Source: a virus
Strand: one strand, 5' to 3'
DNA: 64,000 nt
IMG/VR virus record: IMGVR_UViG_3300042691_015010
Span: 1-64,000 of that record
Numbering within the stretch: position 1 is the first letter of the stretch; every line of letters begins with the position of its first letter. Of the stretch, positions 1 to 5,546 are shown piece by piece. The notes beneath the pieces were generated by a model. That model saw only the letters and a program-made list of their open reading frames with translations, searched no databases and was not told the DNA's origin. The position numbers and the translations under genes are program-made.

Positions 1-155
1 CTAAAATTATGGCGTTCGAATCTGGTGAGTTGGATTTTGATCAAACTGTTGAATTGTTTCAAGAATTGATCGATTCGGGTCTTGTGTGGCAACTGCAAGG
101 TTCGTATGGTCGTATGGCTAATTCATTAATTGAGAATGGATATTGTAATGCGTGA
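1..155 (+). CDS. Small conserved phage protein, probably 5'-truncated
   Basis: The frame is open from the window edge. An ATG lies at 9 and the stop is TGA at 153-155. The readable product is about 48 residues and contains LFQELIDSG followed by WQLQGSYGRMA, a pattern I recall from a very common small phage protein of unknown function. The two codons before the ATG are also open (Lys-Ile), and family members usually have such residues before the Met, so the true start is probably outside the window. Its 3' end overlaps the start of the next gene, suggesting translational coupling. No function is assigned. Confidence 0.6.
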   Translation, partial: KIMAFESGELDFDQTVELFQELIDSGLVWQLQGSYGRMANSLIENGYCNA

Positions 156-534
156 TGAAGCAAGAATCGTATCGAATCGTATTCGTACACCTGACGGTAC
201 GATTCTTGAATCAAAGCATCGTCACGATTATGTAACTTATACTGATGCAAATGGTAAACAGTACATGGTCGATGGTGGCTTAGATTATCTGCGTCGCAAT
301 TTACACGATGATGCACCGTACACTGAACTGTCGGTGTATTCTGATGCGCCACATGATTTGATTAGTGAAACATTCAAATGGGGTACACGTGGTAAAGACG
401 GCAAACAGCCGTTGACATATGTACCTCTAAAAGATTTGACAACGCCTCATATTGAGGCTATACTAGAAACTCAAACACACATTCCAGGTTATATTCGCAA
501 AATATTTCTGGATGAATTAGATTTTCGTGAGTAA
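136..534 (+). CDS. Conserved phage protein of unknown function (DUF7695-like)
   Basis: The 132-residue product carries RIVSNRIRTPDG, then HRHDYVTYTDANGK, YMVDGGLDYLRR, FKWGTRGKDG and a C-terminal HIEAILETQ. This series is typical of a widespread small protein in T4-like and other tailed phages. There is no signal peptide or membrane segment. The start is uncertain: TTG at 130, ATG at 136 (chosen) and ATG at 148 are all in frame, and all overlap the end of the upstream gene, which indicates coupling. The family has no established biochemical role that I know of. It is followed by an untranslated stretch and a terminator before the tRNA region. Confidence 0.7.
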   Translation: MDIVMRDEARIVSNRIRTPDGTILESKHRHDYVTYTDANGKQYMVDGGLDYLRRNLHDDAPYTELSVYSDAPHDLISETFKWGTRGKDGKQPLTYVPLKDLTTPHIEAILETQTHIPGYIRKIFLDELDFRE

Positions 535-670
535 GTTGCATATATACTAATATGGACAAACTAACACATATTACGAAGCAGTCGCCCGAATATCGCACAT
601 TTAGCGATAATGGCTCATGGGCGCTTGTAGCGGGAGTTTGTGTATAGTTTGTAAACGTTAGCAGATATAC

Positions 671-713
671 AACAAAACCCCGAAGCCCAAAAAGTTTCGG
701 GGTTTTGTTTTTT
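671..713 (+). terminator. Rho-independent terminator before the tRNA region
   Basis: A perfect 14-bp inverted repeat (671-684 with 696-709) encloses an 11-nt loop. Its 3' arm runs into a six-T tract at 708-713. It ends transcription from the upstream gene block, just before the promoter of the tRNA cluster. Confidence 0.9.
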
Positions 714-717
714 GTGC

Positions 718-746
718 TTGACAAAGTTTGGAAGTTCTGAGATAAT
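718..746 (+). promoter_or_regulatory. Consensus sigma70 promoter for the tRNA cluster
   Basis: TTGACA at 718-723 and GATAAT at 741-746 are separated by 17 bp. The site lies between the terminator and the first tRNA (Pro, 794), so the host RNA polymerase could transcribe the tRNA array early in infection. Confidence 0.85.
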
Positions 747-793
747 TCATTCTGTTGCAGTAATCGTTCTTTTACAAATAGACAACATTTTAT

Positions 794-870
<77 letters not shown>

Positions 871-883
871 GATAAAAAAATAC

Positions 884-912
884 TTGACAGAGTTTTGAAA
901 TTAGATTAGAAT
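884..912 (+). promoter_or_regulatory. Second sigma70 promoter inside the tRNA region
   Basis: TTGACA at 884-889 and TAGAAT at 907-912 are 17 bp apart. It follows tRNA-Pro directly and precedes a roughly 130-nt gene-free leader (913-1043) that ends at tRNA-Glu. The leader has small inverted repeats (for example GACTC/GAGTT near 959-974) but no convincing ORF. This promoter probably drives the long run of tRNAs from Glu onward. Confidence 0.8.
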
Positions 913-1043
913 GATTTCTGTTGAGTGAGTGAGAAAAAAAACGGAAGTGAGCGATCCGACTCTGAGAAGAGTTGAGCAAGGGTTGATGCGGTAGGGCAGC
1001 TTCGGCATCTGTAATAGCGATTCCTTGTTAGTTCTTAAATTAT

Positions 1044-1119
1044 GCACCCATCGTCTAGAGGCCTAGGACCCTGCCCTTTCACGGCAGTAACACCGGTTCG
1101 AATCCGGTTGGGTGTACCA
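1044..1119 (+). tRNA. tRNA-Glu (anticodon TTC)
   Basis: The acceptor GCACCCA pairs with TGGGTGT, with a G-U first pair. The anticodon stem CTGCC/GGCAG holds the loop CTTTCAC. The T-arm is CCGGTTCGAATCCGG, and the CCA end is encoded. Confidence 0.95.
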
Positions 1120-1178
1120 AGTTTTTATAGGAGACCTGTCATGGATAGTGACAAGAGTGACAAGAGTGGTAAGATGAA

Positions 1179-1254
1179 GGGAGTATAGTCAAACGGTTAA
1201 GACAGCGGACTTTTAATCCGTCAGGTCAGGGTTCGAATCCCTGTGCTCCCACCA
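1179..1254 (+). tRNA. tRNA-Lys (anticodon TTT)
   Basis: The acceptor GGGAGTA pairs with TGCTCCC, with one mismatch-tolerant pair. The anticodon loop is CTTTTAA, the T-arm is CAGGGTTCGAATCCCTG, and CCA is encoded. The CCA end can also pair into the hairpin that follows (see 1252-1387). Confidence 0.95.
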
Positions 1255-1387
1255 TATAAAAACACATTAGTTCTAAGGGTTGTTCCGAAGGTAATTATCT
1301 TCCATGAAGTCCTAGTGTGTTTCTATATGGTAGCAGTGAAGATGTGGCCGAAACGTAAAATGAAGCCAAACCCCTGGCTGTTACCAT
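1252..1387 (+). ncRNA. Structured spacer RNA between tRNA-Lys and tRNA-Asp
   Basis: This gene-free spacer folds in two ways. The arms 1252-1270 and 1312-1330 give an 18-of-19-position stem (one A-C mismatch, one G-U). The arms 1327-1336 and 1378-1387 give a 10-bp stem. The two share 1327-1330, so they cannot both form completely. It contains no plausible ORF and no tRNA fold. It could be a processing signal between tRNAs, or a small stable RNA like the two non-tRNA stable RNAs known from the T4 tRNA cluster. Its function is inferred only from structure. Confidence 0.5.
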
Positions 1388-1397
1388 GCTTTATTAT

Positions 1398-1475
1398 GGC
1401 ACTTTAGCATAGCTGGCCTAATGCGCCGCCCTGTCACGGCGGAGATCACGGGTTCGAATCCCGTAAGTGTCGCCA
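1398..1475 (+). tRNA. tRNA-Asp (anticodon GTC)
   Basis: The acceptor GGCACTT pairs with AAGTGTC, with one G-U. The anticodon stem CCGCC/GGCGG holds the loop CTGTCAC. The T-arm is ACGGGTTCGAATCCCGT, and CCA is encoded. Confidence 0.95.
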
Positions 1476-1482
1476 GAATTAT

Positions 1483-1560
1483 TGTGGGCTACCGTTCTAG
1501 GTGAGGCGGGTCTGACTGTTAATCAGAAATAGATTGGTTCGAATCCAATGCCCACAGCCA
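1483..1560 (+). tRNA. tRNA-Asn (anticodon GTT)
   Basis: The acceptor TGTGGGC pairs perfectly with GCCCACA. The anticodon stem TCTGA/TCAGA holds the loop CTGTTAA. The T-arm is ATTGGTTCGAATCCAAT, and CCA is encoded. Confidence 0.95.
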
Positions 1561-1570
1561 GTTTTTTGTA

Positions 1571-1700
1571 GTTGCTTTATTTGTGTTATTTGTAAGCCAT
1601 GGGTTCGATCAAACCTGAGTAACTATGTACACAAACGGTAAATCCGGCCGGACACTCCGTTGAGCATAGCAAATAGTGCAGATAACACAAATAATGTAAC
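1571..1700 (+). ncRNA. Structured spacer RNA between tRNA-Asn and tRNA-Gln
   Basis: A perfect 13-bp outer stem (1577-1589 with 1682-1694) can be extended by GTT/AAC at 1571-1573 and 1698-1700. Inside it are nested complements: CTATG with CATAG, and ACGG with CCGT flanking a CCGGCCGG palindrome. There is no ORF and no tRNA fold, although a GGTTCGATCAAACC stretch resembles a T-arm. It may be a second stable small RNA or a spacer that positions cleavage of the polycistronic tRNA transcript. The role is inferred. Confidence 0.5.
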
Positions 1701-1703
1701 TGT

Positions 1704-1777
1704 TGGGGATTAGTTAAATGGTATAACCACGGATTTTGATTCCGTTGTCGTAAGTTCGATTCTTACATCCCCTGCCA
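1704..1777 (+). tRNA. tRNA-Gln (anticodon TTG)
   Basis: The acceptor TGGGGAT faces ATCCCCT. The first pair is U-U, an open end that suits glutamine tRNAs. The anticodon stem ACGGA/TCCGT holds the loop TTTTGAT. CCA is encoded. Confidence 0.93.
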
Positions 1778-1786
1778 AAAGAATAT

Positions 1787-1871
1787 GGGTGACGAGCAGC
1801 ACTGGTGACTGCACCTGACTGTAAATCAGACGCCTCCGGCATACTTGGTTCGACTCCAAGGTTACCCACCA
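1787..1871 (+). tRNA. tRNA-Tyr (anticodon GTA)
   Basis: This is an 85-nt type II tRNA with a long variable arm. The acceptor GGGTGAC pairs with GTTACCC. The D-stem is GCAG/CTGC, the anticodon loop is CTGTAAA and the T-arm is CTTGGTTCGACTCCAAG. CCA is encoded. Confidence 0.95.
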
Positions 1872-1878
1872 AGTTTTA

Positions 1879-1954
1879 CGGTCTTTAGTAAAATGGATGA
1901 TTACGGCGGGCTACGGACCCGCAGGTGGGAGTTCGATTCTCTCAGGACCGGCCA
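1879..1954 (+). tRNA. tRNA-Arg (anticodon ACG)
   Basis: The acceptor CGGTCTT pairs with AGGACCG. The anticodon stem GCGGG/CCCGC holds the loop CTACGGA. In bacteria the ACG wobble base is normally edited to inosine by host TadA, so this tRNA would read CGU, CGC and CGA. CCA is encoded. Confidence 0.94.
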
Positions 1955-1960
1955 GAATAT

Positions 1961-2036
1961 GGGGGATTGGTGCTAATTGGGAACACATGTGCTTTGCAAG
2001 CATGAGTAAGCAGTTCGAATCTGCTATCCTCCACCA
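1961..2036 (+). tRNA. tRNA-Ala (anticodon TGC)
   Basis: The acceptor GGGGGAT pairs with ATCCTCC, with one G-U. The anticodon loop is TTTGCAA and the T-arm is AGCAGTTCGAATCTGCT. CCA is encoded. Confidence 0.94.
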
Positions 2037-2045
2037 TAGTTTTAT

Positions 2046-2120
2046 GCCGGATTAGCTCAGTGGTAGAGCAACCGCCTTGTAAGCGGTAGGTCGTCAGTTC
2101 GAATCCGACATCCGGCACCA
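2046..2120 (+). tRNA. tRNA-Thr (anticodon TGT)
   Basis: The acceptor GCCGGAT pairs perfectly with ATCCGGC. The anticodon stem ACCGC/GCGGT holds the loop CTTGTAA. The D-arm is canonical (GCTCAGTGGTAGAGC). CCA is encoded. Confidence 0.96.
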
Positions 2121-2127
2121 GTTTTAT

Positions 2128-2203
2128 CGCAGAGTATGGAAGTGGTCATCCGCTTGGTCTCATAAGCCGAGAATCGTAGGTTCGAATCCTACCTCTGCAA
2201 CCA
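2128..2203 (+). tRNA. tRNA-Met (CAT), initiator-like
   Basis: The anticodon loop is CTCATAA. The acceptor CGCAGAG faces CTCTGCA, giving a C1-A72 mismatch, the hallmark of bacterial initiator tRNA. The anticodon stem TTGGT/GCCGA has two of the three G-C pairs expected in initiators; the third is U-G. A second CAT tRNA at 4812 has a fully paired acceptor and looks like the elongator. This one is therefore probably tRNA-fMet, but an isoleucine tRNA with modified CAT cannot be excluded. CCA is encoded, and the next gene starts 14 nt later. Confidence 0.85.
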
Positions 2204-2217
2204 ATAAGGTGAACATT

Positions 2218-2838
2218 ATGAAGTTAAGTGACAAAAACGTTAAACTTGCTTATAATATAGTTGTAGGAAAAACAGAAGAATTTGATAAAAGGGATGAAGA
2301 TTATAAAAATCTTATGCTTTCTTATTTAAATGATGTTAATTCTTCCTCATTACGAGAAGCAATAACATGTTATGTTTGTGGATATACATGGAATACAGAA
2401 AAACATGGCGAAGATGGAACTAATCCCATTACAAATCAACGAATTGAATGTAAACCTAAATTACACTTAACTAAACATTGTAATGGTGGTGGTATGTTCA
2501 ATGATATGACAATTCAGAGAGTTGAACAACACTTAAAAAATGATGTGCAGATTGTGTGCAGTATTTTTTCACACAATCGTTTAATTTATGTTGTAGAATT
2601 TCCCTTTGCTGATATATCGGAACATATTAAAAATAGGATTAACAAAAGAAAAAAAGATTCAAGGTCATCTCCTTCTTTTTCATACACAAGTTATATGGGG
2701 TTACCCAATTTGAAAATTCATCATGTGGATTTAGAATCGATAAATAATTTTAAATGTTTAAGTAAAAATCATTATCGTATGTTAATTGAGCAAATAAATG
2801 GAAATACCACAAACAATTTATCAGAATTTTTTAAATAA
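2218..2838 (+). CDS. Putative PD-(D/E)XK restriction endonuclease-like protein
   Basis: This 206-residue protein of AT-rich codon usage was not recognised as a named family. Acidic residues E61, E65 and D66 (followed by Gly) precede an IECK tetrad at 76-79. Together they resemble the D...(D/E)XK metal site of type II restriction enzymes. C51-x2-C54 and H87/C88 might bind a metal. The start at 2218 was chosen because AAGGTG ends 7 nt upstream; a GTG at 2209 is also in frame. The 3' end overlaps the start of a DNA methyltransferase by 41 nt, the usual layout of a restriction-modification pair. It could instead be another AT-rich accessory protein; the nuclease call is inference. Confidence 0.5.
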   Translation: MKLSDKNVKLAYNIVVGKTEEFDKRDEDYKNLMLSYLNDVNSSSLREAITCYVCGYTWNTEKHGEDGTNPITNQRIECKPKLHLTKHCNGGGMFNDMTIQRVEQHLKNDVQIVCSIFSHNRLIYVVEFPFADISEHIKNRINKRKKDSRSSPSFSYTSYMGLPNLKIHHVDLESINNFKCLSKNHYRMLIEQINGNTTNNLSEFFK

Positions 2839-3808
2839 AAGAAATTCAATTAGAAATTTGCAAGATCAAGATTTTGAAAATATTATTGAACGATTGGCAT
2901 CGGAATTGTCTAAGATTGATTATCACATCACTTATGATGATCTTTCTTTGTTAAATGATTGGAAAAAATTAAAAATTTGGAGTACGGAAGAAAATATAAT
3001 CAATTCCACTAATAGAATTGGAATGAAACTATGTGAACATTTTTTCCCAAACTTTTACGATATAAAAAACAATAGAGGAGAAAGTTTTTCTTCATTATGG
3101 AATAAAAACAATTTAATAAAAATATTGAGATGGAATAGAAAAAGTCACTCTACTCCTTATTTGTCGGAATTAAAAAGAGGAATTTATTTTTGTTGTGGAC
3201 TAACAAAAAATACTATGTTTCGTCCACAAGTGGCAAAAATGATATGTGATCGTTATAAACCTAATGTCGTTTTTGATCCATGTGCTGGTTGGGGTGGTAG
3301 ATTGTTGGGTGTAGTTTCTTCAGGTTCAAAGTATATTGGATTTGAACCAAATACTAAAACTTTTGGAAGTCTGCAAAATATGGTAAAGTTTCTTTCTATT
3401 GAGAATCAAGTGATGTTAATTTGCGACGATGCTTTAAATATGAAAAAATATGATTTACCTAAAGTTGATATGATACTCACTAGCCCACCATATTTTGATT
3501 TGGAGATTTATTCGGATGAAGAGACACAATCACATAAAAATAGATTGTCTTATGATGATTGGTCAAAACATTTTTTAAATGAAATAATAATTCAAAGTAA
3601 TCAATTGTTGAACGATGGTGGAGTTAGTTGTTGGAACGTTGGTAAAGTTGGAAAAAATAATATGTTTGATTGCGTTGAAAAATATCAAAGTGAGTTGGGA
3701 TTTAGAAAGACAACAAACTTTGGTGTTTTAAGTAGTAAAAGACAAGCACTACAAAAAAATGATGGCAATAAAAGTTTTGATAATACTGTTTGTTATATAA
3801 AAAACTAG
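2798..3808 (+). CDS. DNA methyltransferase (N4-cytosine or N6-adenine type)
   Basis: The 336-residue protein has an AdoMet-binding motif I, DPCAGWGGRLLG (160-171), and a catalytic motif IV, TSPPYF (228-233). TSPPY-type motifs are typical of amino-methyltransferases, most often N4-cytosine. The N-terminal 130 residues are Lys/Asn-rich and may hold the target-recognition part. The gene is much more AT-rich than its neighbours and sits inside the tRNA array with a putative endonuclease overlapping its 5' end, which suggests a block acquired by transfer. It may protect phage DNA, complete a restriction system, or modify host DNA. Confidence 0.85.
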   Translation: MEIPQTIYQNFLNKRNSIRNLQDQDFENIIERLASELSKIDYHITYDDLSLLNDWKKLKIWSTEENIINSTNRIGMKLCEHFFPNFYDIKNNRGESFSSLWNKNNLIKILRWNRKSHSTPYLSELKRGIYFCCGLTKNTMFRPQVAKMICDRYKPNVVFDPCAGWGGRLLGVVSSGSKYIGFEPNTKTFGSLQNMVKFLSIENQVMLICDDALNMKKYDLPKVDMILTSPPYFDLEIYSDEETQSHKNRLSYDDWSKHFLNEIIIQSNQLLNDGGVSCWNVGKVGKNNMFDCVEKYQSELGFRKTTNFGVLSSKRQALQKNDGNKSFDNTVCYIKN

Positions 3809-3829
3809 AAATTTATTTGAGTTGTAAAC

Positions 3830-4297
3830 ATGAAAAAAGAAATTGACATAAATGAAGTGGCTGCATTTCTTGATACATGCGGCCCTGATACAAAAGTTTA
3901 TATTGGTGCAGACTCAGAACGTTTTCAAATAAACGGTGAATGGTTTGCTGATTACATTCTAGCAGTGGTGATACATATTGATGGTCGCCACGGTTGTAAG
4001 ATATTTGGTGCAGTTCAACGTGAACGAGATTTTGAACAAAAGAAAAATCGTCCACGGCTGCGTTTGATGAATGAGGTATACAAAGTTTCGGATCTATATC
4101 TAAAACTTTATGATGCAATACCTCATGATATTCAAGTGCATCTGGATATTAATCCAAGTGAAATGCATGGTAGTTCATGTGTGGTAAATGAAGCGATTGG
4201 TTATATCAAAGGTACATGTAATGTGATACCATTGATCAAACCAAAAGCATTTGCAGCAAGTTATGCGGCTGATCGTTTCAAAAGTTTAGCAGCATAG
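3830..4297 (+). CDS. YkuK/DUF458-like ribonuclease H-fold protein
   Basis: The 155-residue product contains VYIGADSERF (22-31), RERDFEQKKNRPRLRLMNEVYKVSDL and VHLDINPSE followed by HGSSCVVNEAIGYIKGT. These blocks match the DUF458 (B. subtilis YkuK-like) family common in T4-like marine phages, which is predicted to have an RNase H-like fold. The conserved acidic residues (D28, E30, E45, D129) fit a metal site, but no activity is established. It follows the methyltransferase closely and precedes the second half of the tRNA array. Confidence 0.75.
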   Translation: MKKEIDINEVAAFLDTCGPDTKVYIGADSERFQINGEWFADYILAVVIHIDGRHGCKIFGAVQRERDFEQKKNRPRLRLMNEVYKVSDLYLKLYDAIPHDIQVHLDINPSEMHGSSCVVNEAIGYIKGTCNVIPLIKPKAFAASYAADRFKSLAA

Positions 4298-4307
4298 AAA
4301 AGGTAAT

Positions 4308-4382
4308 GCGGGTATAGCACAGTGGTAGTGCGAAACGTTGCCAACGTTTAGGTCATCAGTTCGAATCTGATTATCCGCTCCA
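4308..4382 (+). tRNA. tRNA-Gly (anticodon GCC)
   Basis: The acceptor GCGGGTA pairs with TATCCGC. The anticodon stem AAACG/CGTTT holds the loop TTGCCAA, and CCA is encoded. A second glycine tRNA (TCC) lies at 6730, so the phage covers all four Gly codons, which fits its very glycine-rich fibres. Confidence 0.95.
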
Positions 4383-4387
4383 GGTAT

Positions 4388-4461
4388 TCCGGTGTAGTAT
4401 AATGGCAGTGCGGCAGTCTCCAAAACTGTTAGTGGGAGTTCGATTCTCTCCACCGGAGCCA
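4388..4461 (+). tRNA. tRNA-Trp (anticodon CCA)
   Basis: The acceptor TCCGGTG pairs with CACCGGA. The anticodon loop is CTCCAAA, flanked by GCAGT/ACTGT. The T-arm is GGGAGTTCGATTCTCTC-like, and CCA is encoded. Confidence 0.94.
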
Positions 4462-4465
4462 GAAT

Positions 4466-4560
4466 GGTAGACAGCACTGGTGTGCGGCGGAGATTTATAA
4501 ACTCTGGAGAGTGGTCAGATGGGCTGCAACGGCTAGGTTCAAATCCTAGGTCTACTACCA
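4466..4560 (+). tRNA. Aberrant tRNA-like sequence, anticodon unresolved
   Basis: The acceptor GGTAGAC pairs with GTCTACT, the T-arm CTAGGTTCAAATCCTAG is perfect and ACCA follows, so the 3' half is a good tRNA. The middle is abnormal. CGGAG/CTCTG encloses a nine-base loop centred on TAT, the D-arm is short (GCA/TGC), and about 26 nt replace a normal variable region. By strict position the anticodon would be TAT (Ile, AUA). It may be a degenerating type II tRNA or one with an insertion. Confidence 0.5.
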
Positions 4561-4572
4561 GTGTTCTTTGGT

Positions 4573-4646
4573 GTGACCATAGTGTAATGGTAGCACTAGA
4601 CATTGTGACTGTCTCAGTTCGGATTCAAATTCCGATGGTCACCCCA
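4573..4646 (+). tRNA. tRNA-His (anticodon GTG)
   Basis: The acceptor GTGACCA pairs with TGGTCAC. The discriminator is C73, normal for bacterial tRNA-His. The base before the acceptor is T, not the usual encoded G-1. The anticodon stem AGACA/TGTCT holds the loop TTGTGAC. CCA is encoded. Confidence 0.92.
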
Positions 4647-4655
4647 AAGAAAATT

Positions 4656-4731
4656 GGTGCTTTAGCTGATGTGGTCATAGCGGTGGCCTGAAGAGCCATG
4701 GAAGTTAGTTCGATTCTAACAGGCACCACCA
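4656..4731 (+). tRNA. tRNA-Phe (anticodon GAA)
   Basis: The acceptor GGTGCTT pairs with AGGCACC. The anticodon stem GTGGC/GCCAT holds the loop CTGAAGA. The T-arm is GTTAGTTCGATTCTAAC, and CCA is encoded. Confidence 0.94.
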
Positions 4732-4732
4732 T

Positions 4733-4806
4733 TGTCCTGTAGTTAAATGGTATAACTGTCGATTGATAATCGACCATTACAAGTTCAATTCTTGTCGGGA
4801 CAACCA
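4733..4806 (+). tRNA. tRNA-Ile (anticodon GAT)
   Basis: The acceptor TGTCCTG pairs with CGGGACA. The anticodon stem GTCGA/TCGAC is perfect around the loop TTGATAA. CCA is encoded. It starts 2 nt after tRNA-Phe ends. Confidence 0.95.
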
Positions 4807-4811
4807 GAATT

Positions 4812-4886
4812 GGTAATGTAGCATAACGGTAGTGCACCTCCTTCATACGGAGTAAAGTGTAAGTTCGATTCTTACCATTACCACCA
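4812..4886 (+). tRNA. tRNA-Met (anticodon CAT), elongator-like
   Basis: The acceptor GGTAATG pairs perfectly with CATTACC, without the C1-A72 mismatch seen at 2128. The anticodon stem CTCC/GGAG holds the loop TTCATAC. It could be elongator methionine, or an isoleucine tRNA if C34 is modified to lysidine. CCA is encoded. Confidence 0.93.
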
Positions 4887-4887
4887 T

Positions 4888-4972
4888 GCGGATATGATGT
4901 AATTGGTAGCCATGCGGTCCTTAGAAGTCCGTGCCGAAGGGCGTGGGGGTTCAAGTCCCTCTATCCGCACCA
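4888..4972 (+). tRNA. tRNA-Leu (anticodon TAG)
   Basis: This is an 85-nt type II tRNA. The acceptor GCGGATA pairs perfectly with TATCCGC. The anticodon stem CGGTC/GTCCG has one T-T mismatch and holds the loop CTTAGAA. A long variable arm (GCCGAAGGGC) and CCA are present. Confidence 0.94.
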
Positions 4973-4983
4973 AACACTCACCC

Positions 4984-5019
4984 TTGTATACGGTGTATAA
5001 TGAGATAAGTAGTATACAA
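4984..5019. other. Inverted repeat with an embedded -10-like box
   Basis: TTGTATAC at 4984-4991 is exactly complementary to GTATACAA at 5012-5019. TATAAT at 4996-5001 lies in the loop, but no good -35 box is found 16-18 bp upstream. It separates tRNA-Leu from tRNA-Val and may be a weak promoter, a processing hairpin or an operator-like dyad. Confidence 0.4.
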
Positions 5020-5028
5020 ACGATTTTT

Positions 5029-5102
5029 GGCCCGTTAGTTTAATGGAAGAACTTCATCCTTACACGGTGATTACGGCAGTTCGATTCTGTCACGGGCTAC
5101 CA
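5029..5102 (+). tRNA. tRNA-Val (anticodon TAC)
   Basis: The acceptor GGCCCGT pairs with ACGGGCT, with a G-U first pair. The anticodon stem TCATC/GGTGA holds the loop CTTACAC. CCA is encoded. Confidence 0.94.
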
Positions 5103-5103
5103 T

Positions 5104-5181
5104 GGTAAGATGGCAGAGTGGTCCAATGCAAGGGTCTGCAAAACCCTAAAGCCGTCGGTTCAAATCCGACTCTTACCTCCA
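5104..5181 (+). tRNA. tRNA-Cys (anticodon GCA)
   Basis: The acceptor GGTAAGA pairs perfectly with TCTTACC. The anticodon stem AGGGT/ACCCT holds the loop CTGCAAA. The T-arm is GTCGGTTCAAATCCGAC. The discriminator is T, usual for Cys. CCA is encoded. Confidence 0.95.
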
Positions 5182-5187
5182 GATTAC

Positions 5188-5279
5188 GGAAGTGTGCCAG
5201 AGTCCGGTTTATTGGAACAGTCTTGAAAACTGTCGTGGGTTTACGCTCACCGTGAGTTCGAATCTCACCGCTTCCGCCA
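5188..5279 (+). tRNA. tRNA-Ser (anticodon TGA)
   Basis: This is a 92-nt type II tRNA with a long variable arm. The acceptor GGAAGTG pairs with CGCTTCC. The anticodon stem ACAGT/ACTGT holds the loop CTTGAAA. The discriminator is G, usual for Ser. CCA is encoded. Confidence 0.95.
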
Positions 5280-5283
5280 AATT

Positions 5284-5409
5284 ATGCTGATACTAACTAC
5301 ATTTTTAAAAATGATTGGATACTGGATTCTTTTTGGAATTAGTGTCGGAACTTTTTTATTTTTGATGTATGGTATAGCTTACGTTATTGGAGAGTTGGCA
5401 GAGTGGTAA
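5284..5409 (+). CDS. Putative 41-residue single-span membrane peptide
   Basis: An ATG at 5284 opens a 41-codon frame whose product is almost entirely hydrophobic between residues 2 and 36 (for example WILFGISVGTFLFLMYGIAYVIG), ending GELAEW. The TAA stop falls inside tRNA-Ser(GCT), so the last seven codons overlap the tRNA. There is no strong ribosome binding site before the ATG. The long hydrophobic run argues against a random ORF, but low-GC spacer DNA can mimic this. No function is assigned. Confidence 0.45.
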   Translation: MLILTTFLKMIGYWILFGISVGTFLFLMYGIAYVIGELAEW

Positions 5410-5475
5410 TGCAGTGAATTGCTAATTCATCGCTCAGAAATGGGCGCATAGGTTCGAATCCTATACTCTCCGCCA
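5389..5475 (+). tRNA. tRNA-Ser (anticodon GCT)
   Basis: This is an 87-nt type II tRNA. The acceptor GGAGAGT pairs perfectly with ACTCTCC. The anticodon stem TGAA/TTCA holds the loop TTGCTAA. The T-arm is ATAGGTTCGAATCCTAT and the discriminator is G. CCA is encoded. Confidence 0.95.
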
Positions 5476-5493
5476 TTACAATTTTGACAACAC

Positions 5494-5522
5494 TTGACAA
5501 TGTTTTTCGGATATCGTATAAT
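5494..5522 (+). promoter_or_regulatory. Perfect consensus sigma70 promoter
   Basis: TTGACA at 5494-5499 and TATAAT at 5517-5522 are separated by 17 bp. It lies directly after the tRNA array and drives the small-gene block that leads to rubrerythrin and pqqA. Confidence 0.92.
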
Positions 5523-5546
5523 GATTGTTATATGTTGGAGAACGAT

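Noticed and set aside
552-647. 31-codon ORF (MDKLTHITKQ...) between the DUF7695-like gene and the terminator
   Set aside because: There is no ribosome binding site and no recognisable similarity; the composition does not differ from spacer DNA.
1590-1681. T-arm-like GGTTCGATCAAACC as a further tRNA
   Set aside because: No acceptor stem, anticodon arm or CCA end can be placed around it.
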